A stretch of 10,000 nucleotides of DNA from Flavobacterium sp. (GTDB taxonomy: Bacteria > Bacteroidota > Bacteroidia > Flavobacteriales > Flavobacteriaceae): positions 1-10,000 of the forward strand of contig NZ_JAIWOF010000212.1 in assembly GCF_020217025.1 (NCBI RefSeq), in the 5' to 3' direction. The notes under the pieces are model-generated. The model was given only the letters and a program-made list of their open reading frames with translations. It was not told the origin of the DNA and made no database searches. Both the position numbers and the translations under genes were made by a program. Every line of letters starts with the position of its first letter. Within the stretch, counting starts at the first letter, position 1. Shown piece after piece: positions 6,738-10,000 of the stretch.

Positions 6738-6992
6738 TTATTTCACTTCTTCGTAATCAATGTATTCACCCACTTCTTTTTTAGGTTTTGGGGCTGGAGC
6801 ACTTGCTTGAGAAGTTCTATTTTGTTGTTCTTGTTGTTGTCTGTACTGTTCCTGCATTTGTTCTTGCATTTTATTTACTGCCTTTTGCATTAAAATTGGA
6901 GCAAAAATTCGCATTAAAAACTTAAACAAATAATAAAACAGAATGATGTAAAATAACGTTTTAATCAATCCTGTAAGTGAAGCCATTTCCAT
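6738..6992 (-). CDS. DUF4834 family small membrane protein
   Basis: An 84-residue protein with one transmembrane helix (about residues 8-31, with KTLFYIILFYYLFKF), a basic hydrophobic stretch, and a Gln/Glu-rich segment (42-58) likely to form a helix or coiled coil. A Pro/Ala/Lys linker leads to the C-terminal motif GEYIDYEEVK (75-84). This layout and the GEYIDYEE end are what I associate with DUF4834, a Bacteroidetes family of unknown function; the name rests on recall, not a search. The tail probably faces the cytoplasm. Two starts are possible: ATG at 6992, or at 6986 giving MASLTGL. A perfect -7 box 20 nt upstream suits either. It precedes YfhO on the same strand but a terminator lies between. 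Confidence 0.75.
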   Translation of the reverse strand: MEMASLTGLIKTLFYIILFYYLFKFLMRIFAPILMQKAVNKMQEQMQEQYRQQQEQQNRTSQASAPAPKPKKEVGEYIDYEEVK

Positions 6993-7011
6993 GCTAATAA
7001 AATTTAAAATT

Positions 7012-7044
7012 CAAAAATACAGATATTGGTTGGGAAAACTTCAA
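7012..7044 (-). promoter_or_regulatory. Bacteroidetes-type promoter for DUF4834 gene
   Basis: Minus strand: -33 TTG at 7044-7042, 22-nt spacer, -7 TATTTTTG at 7019-7012 (perfect TAnnTTTG). The start of transcription would fall near 7006, giving a leader of about 14 nt before the ATG at 6992. The spacer is inside the 17-23 range known for Flavobacterium promoters. Confidence 0.6.
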
Positions 7045-7046
7045 AT

Positions 7047-7082
7047 TTGTTTCTTAAAATTATGATAAAATAACTATTTTTG
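7047..7082 (+). promoter_or_regulatory. Bacteroidetes-type promoter for the transporter/GNAT operon
   Basis: The -7 box TATTTTTG at 7075-7082 is perfect. TTG at 7047-7049 is the nearest exact -33 element, with a long 25-nt spacer; TTC at 7051-7053 with 21 nt is the alternative. Transcription would begin near 7088, about 12 nt before the ATG at 7100, so the leader is very short. Confidence 0.5.
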
Positions 7083-7099
7083 GAGATAAATCTTTTTCT

Positions 7100-8068
7100 A
7101 TGAAATCTATTCAAGTACTTTTTATTTTAATCTTCGGGATTACTTCACAAATTACATTTGGCCAATTTACGGATGAAATTAATTCTAATCGTCCAGGAAA
7201 ATCGATGATGGCTTATGCTGTTGGTAAAAAAATCATTCAAACCGAAACGGGCGTAACTTATGTTTCAGAAGATCACGATCTTTTAGAATATCAAGCAAAA
7301 GGATTTATCGGAGAATTAGCCATTCGATATGGTGTTTGGAAAGAAGAATTAGAAGTTATTGCTGACATTCAATATCAGAGCGATAAACTTACCGTTGGTA
7401 ATTTTGAAGAGAAAAGAAACGGTTTCAAACAATTGACATTAGGAGCGAAATATTTAATCTACGATCCATTTAAAAACTATGTAGAAAAAGAAAACATCTA
7501 CAGTTGGAAAGCTAACAAAAAATTCAAATGGAGACAATTTATTCCGGCTTTTTCAATGTATGCTGGAGCAAATTTCAATGTTGGCGATACTCCTTTTAAT
7601 TATGCTCCGGCAGATATAAAAGAGCCTAGCTTTAGTCCAAAAGTAACAGCAATTGCTCAAAATCATTTTGGAGGCAGATGGGTTTTAGTGACGAACTTAA
7701 CTTACGATAAAATAGGGACCGATTTTGCTTCTATCAACTATATTTTAACATTAACCAGAGGTTTCAATGCAAAATGGTCGGGATTTATTGAAAATCAAGG
7801 CTATATGGGTGATTATTACAGCGACGGTGTTTTCAGAATTGGAGCTGCCTTTTTGTTTGACAAAAACATGCAAGTTGATGCTTCATTAGGAAAAAACCTT
7901 AAAGATACTCCTGGTTTATTAAATGCCGGAATTGGTTTTTCATGGCGTTTTGCAGATAATTATGAAGAAGTTCAAATGGCAAAACCCGGTACAGAAACTA
8001 AAACCGACAAAAAAATGAAGAAAAAAGGTGAAAAAGAAGCGAAGAAAAGAAAAGATGCAGTAGAATAA
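7100..8068 (+). CDS. Outer-membrane beta-barrel 'transporter' family protein (MetA-pathway phenol degradation-like)
   Basis: A 322-residue exported protein. The signal peptide covers residues 1-21 (KS, hydrophobic LFILIFGI, then TFG) with probable cleavage before Gln22, a common Flavobacterium pattern. The mature part begins with NSNRPGKS (28-35) and continues as alternating amphipathic strands rich in Tyr, Phe and Gly, such as LTLGAKYLIYDP (112-123), FSMYAGANFNVGDTP (151-165) and FRIGAAFLFD (245-254). It ends in the strand GIGFSWRF (277-284), the usual barrel-closing type. This pattern fits outer-membrane barrels annotated 'transporter' (Phenol_MetA_deg-like). The substrate is unknown and the phenol label should not be taken literally. 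Unusually, 38 residues follow the final aromatic residue, and 302-318 are almost all Lys/Glu. The GNAT gene begins 1 nt after the stop. Confidence 0.8.
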   Translation: MKSIQVLFILIFGITSQITFGQFTDEINSNRPGKSMMAYAVGKKIIQTETGVTYVSEDHDLLEYQAKGFIGELAIRYGVWKEELEVIADIQYQSDKLTVGNFEEKRNGFKQLTLGAKYLIYDPFKNYVEKENIYSWKANKKFKWRQFIPAFSMYAGANFNVGDTPFNYAPADIKEPSFSPKVTAIAQNHFGGRWVLVTNLTYDKIGTDFASINYILTLTRGFNAKWSGFIENQGYMGDYYSDGVFRIGAAFLFDKNMQVDASLGKNLKDTPGLLNAGIGFSWRFADNYEEVQMAKPGTETKTDKKMKKKGEKEAKKRKDAVE

Positions 8069-8069
8069 A

Positions 8070-9191
8070 ATGATAACAATTAAAGAAGCCCTTACCAAAA
8101 AAGAAATGAAAGATTACGTTATGTTTTCTTTCGAATTGTATAAAAATAACCCATATTGGATTCCGCCAATAATTGCAGAAGAATTAGAAACTTTTGACAA
8201 AACAAAAAATCCAGTGTTAAAAACTGCTGAAGCTCATTTTTATTTGGCTTATAAAGACAATCAAATTGTAGGTAAAATTGCAGCGATAATTAATTGGGAA
8301 GAAGTTAATCTATTAGAAAAAAGAAAAGTCCGTTTTGGTTGGTTTGATGTTATTGATGATATCGAAGTAACGAAAGCGCTTTTAAATAAAGTAGAAGAAT
8401 TAGGCAGAAAACACAACATGGATCACATGGAAGGTCCAATGGGTTTCTCTAACCTAGATAAAGTTGGTGTATTATCTGAAGGTTTTGACCAATTGGGAAA
8501 CATGATTACTTGGTACAGTTTACCTTATTATATCACTCACTTTGAACAACTCGGATTAGTTAAAGAAAAAGAATACATTGAAAGTAATTTTTCTTTCAGC
8601 AATATTAATCCTGAACCTTTTCAAAAAGCTAGCGAGTTAATTAAAAAAAGATATGAATTACGTTGCTTAAATTTCACAAAAACAAAAGACATTATGCCTT
8701 ATGTGGATAAAATGTTTGATTTGTTTAACGAAACTTATTCTAAACTACAATCATTTGTACCAATCAATGATATTCAAAAAGAATATTTCAAAAAAAAATA
8801 TATTGGTTTTATCAATCCCGAATTTATTAAATTCATAATGGATAAGTACGACAATATGGTTGCATTTGCAATTGTAATGCCTGGTTTTGCTCAAGCACTT
8901 AAAAAAGCAAACGGAAAACTTTTCCCTTTTGGTTTTTATCATTTGTTACAAGCACGTAAACATTCAAAAGAAGTTGTTTTCTATTTAATTGGTGTTACAC
9001 CTGAATATCAAAGTAAAGGTGTTACAGCTATTGTTTTTGATGAATACTATAAAGTGTGTCAAGCAAAAGGAATTGAGACTTGCATCAGAACTCCAGAATT
9101 AGAAGAAAATCATGCCATTCATAATTTATGGAAACATTTTAATTCTAAAATCAATAAGAGAAGAAGAACATATAAAAAGGAATTATTATAA
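8070..9191 (+). CDS. GNAT-fold (acyl-CoA N-acyltransferase superfamily) protein
   Basis: A 373-residue cytoplasmic protein. The N-terminal half (about 55-140) looks like one GNAT core: the strand pair FYLAYKDNQIVGKIAAIIN (57-75), then a helix and EGPMGFSNLDKVGVL (121-135). The C-terminal half (about 260-372) holds a better one: strand VVFYLIGVTPEYQSKGV (302-318), with QSKGV in the place of the (R/Q)xxGx(G/A) acetyl-CoA loop, then helix and IRTPELEENHAIHNLWKHF (339-357). This two-lobed form resembles YghO-like proteins. Relatives in Flavobacteria are sometimes labelled 'GTP cyclohydrolase', for which I see no support here. Substrate unknown: protein, lipid precursor or amino acid are all possible. 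The ATG at 8070 follows the transporter stop by 1 nt (TAAAATG), which indicates translational coupling. The gene ends at a bidirectional terminator. Confidence 0.78.
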   Translation: MITIKEALTKKEMKDYVMFSFELYKNNPYWIPPIIAEELETFDKTKNPVLKTAEAHFYLAYKDNQIVGKIAAIINWEEVNLLEKRKVRFGWFDVIDDIEVTKALLNKVEELGRKHNMDHMEGPMGFSNLDKVGVLSEGFDQLGNMITWYSLPYYITHFEQLGLVKEKEYIESNFSFSNINPEPFQKASELIKKRYELRCLNFTKTKDIMPYVDKMFDLFNETYSKLQSFVPINDIQKEYFKKKYIGFINPEFIKFIMDKYDNMVAFAIVMPGFAQALKKANGKLFPFGFYHLLQARKHSKEVVFYLIGVTPEYQSKGVTAIVFDEYYKVCQAKGIETCIRTPELEENHAIHNLWKHFNSKINKRRRTYKKELL

Positions 9192-9194
9192 AAC

Positions 9195-9225
9195 AAAAAA
9201 GGGATTCAAATTGAATCCCTTTTTT
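9195..9225. terminator. Bidirectional intrinsic terminator
   Basis: A run of six A, GGGATTCAA, a single A (9210), TTGAATCCC and six T form a near-perfect inverted repeat centred on 9210. Because the arms carry A on the left and T on the right, it gives a stem plus T-run on both strands. It starts 4 bp after the GNAT stop and ends 23 bp from the stop of the convergent oxoamine synthase gene, serving both. Confidence 0.9.
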
Positions 9226-9247
9226 ATATGTATTTATTTATAAAGGC

Positions 9248-10000
9248 TTACTCTACATTTTGAACACTTGCTTCTGCAATTTTAGCATACGTTCCGTTTA
9301 CTAATTTTTCACGAATAGCTTCAAAAGCTGCTAAAGTTTCAGCAATATCTTCTAAAGTATGTGAAGCAGTAGGAATCATTCTTAATAAGATAATTCCTTT
9401 TGGAATTACAGGATATACAACAATAGAAAGGAAAATTCCGTAGTTTTCACGTAAGTCATTTACCATAACCATCGCTTCTGGAATAGAACCTTCTAAATAT
9501 ACTGGTGTAATACAAGTATTTGTATCACCAATATTGAATCCTCTTTCTTTTAATCCGTTTTGTAATGCATTTACGTTTACCCATAATTTATCTTTAATTT
9601 CAGATGAATTACGTAATAACTCTAAACGTTTTAATGAACCAATAGTTTGAATCATTGGCAACGCTTTTGCAAACATTTGAGAACGTAAATTGTATTTTAA
9701 ATAATCGATAATATCTTTATCTGCTGCAACGAATGCACCAATGTTAGCCATTGATTTTGCAAAAGTTGAGAAATACACATCAATTCCATCTTGACAACCT
9801 TGCTCTTCTCCTGCTCCAGCACCCGTTTTACCTAATGTACCAAAACCATGTGCATCGTCAACTAATAAACGGAAATTGTATTTTTCTTTCATTGCTACAA
9901 TTTCTTTCAATTTACCTTGTTGTCCTCGCATTCCGAAAACACCTTCAGTAATGAATAAGATTCCACCTCCTGTTTCCGTAGCCATTTTAGTAGCACGTTG
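9248..10000 (-). CDS. Serine palmitoyltransferase-like alpha-oxoamine synthase (partial, N-terminus beyond window)
   Basis: The frame is open to the right edge (QRATK precedes the ATG at 9985), so that ATG is internal: 250 C-terminal residues of a protein normally about 390-420 long are present. Counting from the edge, VDDAHGFGTLG (47-57) holds the Asp48 and His51 that contact PLP in this fold. STFAKSMANIGAF (78-90) holds the Schiff-base Lys82. TNTCITPVYL and PKGIILLRMIPTASHT lie in the C-terminal domain. The enzyme condenses an amino acid with an acyl-CoA or acyl-ACP. The sequence is closest to the Bacteroidetes serine palmitoyltransferase group that begins sphingolipid synthesis. In Flavobacterium a close paralogue makes cysteate-derived capnine for sulfonolipids, and this fragment cannot separate the two. 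Kbl (glycine C-acetyltransferase) is less likely. Convergent with the GNAT gene, sharing its terminator. Confidence 0.85.
   Translation of the reverse strand, partial: QRATKMATETGGGILFITEGVFGMRGQQGKLKEIVAMKEKYNFRLLVDDAHGFGTLGKTGAGAGEEQGCQDGIDVYFSTFAKSMANIGAFVAADKDIIDYLKYNLRSQMFAKALPMIQTIGSLKRLELLRNSSEIKDKLWVNVNALQNGLKERGFNIGDTNTCITPVYLEGSIPEAMVMVNDLRENYGIFLSIVVYPVIPKGIILLRMIPTASHTLEDIAETLAAFEAIREKLVNGTYAKIAEASVQNVE

Noticed and set aside
8070..9191. GTP cyclohydrolase
   Set aside because: This label is used for relatives in some genomes, but no zinc ligands or GTP-binding motif of that enzyme are visible, while GNAT-like strands and an acetyl-CoA loop are.
9248..9985. Complete 245-residue enzyme starting at ATG 9985
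   Set aside because: The frame stays open to the window edge, the family is about 400 residues long, and the segment around this Met is internal in the fold.
1..10000. CRISPR array, tRNA or rRNA genes, insertion sequence or prophage
   Set aside because: No regularly spaced direct repeats, cloverleaf, rRNA sequence, transposase or phage structural genes were seen; the repeats found are short simple tandems.

Overview
The window looks like the chromosome of a member of the Bacteroidota, most likely Flavobacterium or a close relative. The DNA is strongly AT-rich, ribosome binding sites are weak or absent, and several start sites are preceded by TAnnTTTG, the -7 box of the Flavobacterium/Bacteroidetes primary sigma factor. 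The encoded families fit as well: DUF4834, a Bacteroidetes-type YfhO protein, and a serine palmitoyltransferase-like enzyme. There is no rRNA, tRNA, CRISPR array, phage gene or transposase. It reads as ordinary core or near-core chromosome with some unusual small-scale structure.

Layout. (1) 1-114, minus: the start of a small membrane protein that runs off the left edge. (2) 368-1060, plus: a secreted protein of unknown function with about four 16-residue YD-like repeats and an Asp/Tyr-rich tail, followed by a terminator. (3) 6992 down to 1303, minus: DUF4834 small membrane protein, hairpin terminator, YfhO-family polytopic membrane protein, GT4-type glycosyltransferase, Wzx-like oligosaccharide flippase. 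The last three form a probable surface-glycan unit. Its two inner junctions carry short tandem repeats (a hexamer array at the glycosyltransferase start, a heptamer array at its stop), and a probable dispersed intergenic repeat lies just beyond the flippase. (4) 7100-9191, plus: an outer-membrane 'transporter' beta-barrel and a GNAT-fold protein separated by 1 nt, forming a two-gene operon. It diverges from DUF4834 through a short region holding two back-to-back promoters. (5) 10000 down to 9248, minus: the C-terminal 250 residues of a PLP-dependent alpha-oxoamine synthase of the serine palmitoyltransferase / cysteate acyltransferase kind. It converges on the operon at a near-perfect bidirectional terminator (9195-9225).

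How the genes may work together. The glycosyltransferase would build or extend a lipid-linked glycan on the cytoplasmic side, the flippase would move it across the inner membrane, and YfhO, a GT-C-like enzyme, could transfer sugars on the periplasmic side. The alpha-oxoamine synthase makes the long-chain base of sphingolipids or sulfonolipids. Much of the window therefore concerns envelope biogenesis. I found no clear new defence or mobile system. The best leads are the TTG-only glycosyltransferase start embedded in a hexamer repeat, the heptamer repeat over its stop codon, the YD-like repeat protein, and the compact DUF4834/YfhO/GT4/flippase set.
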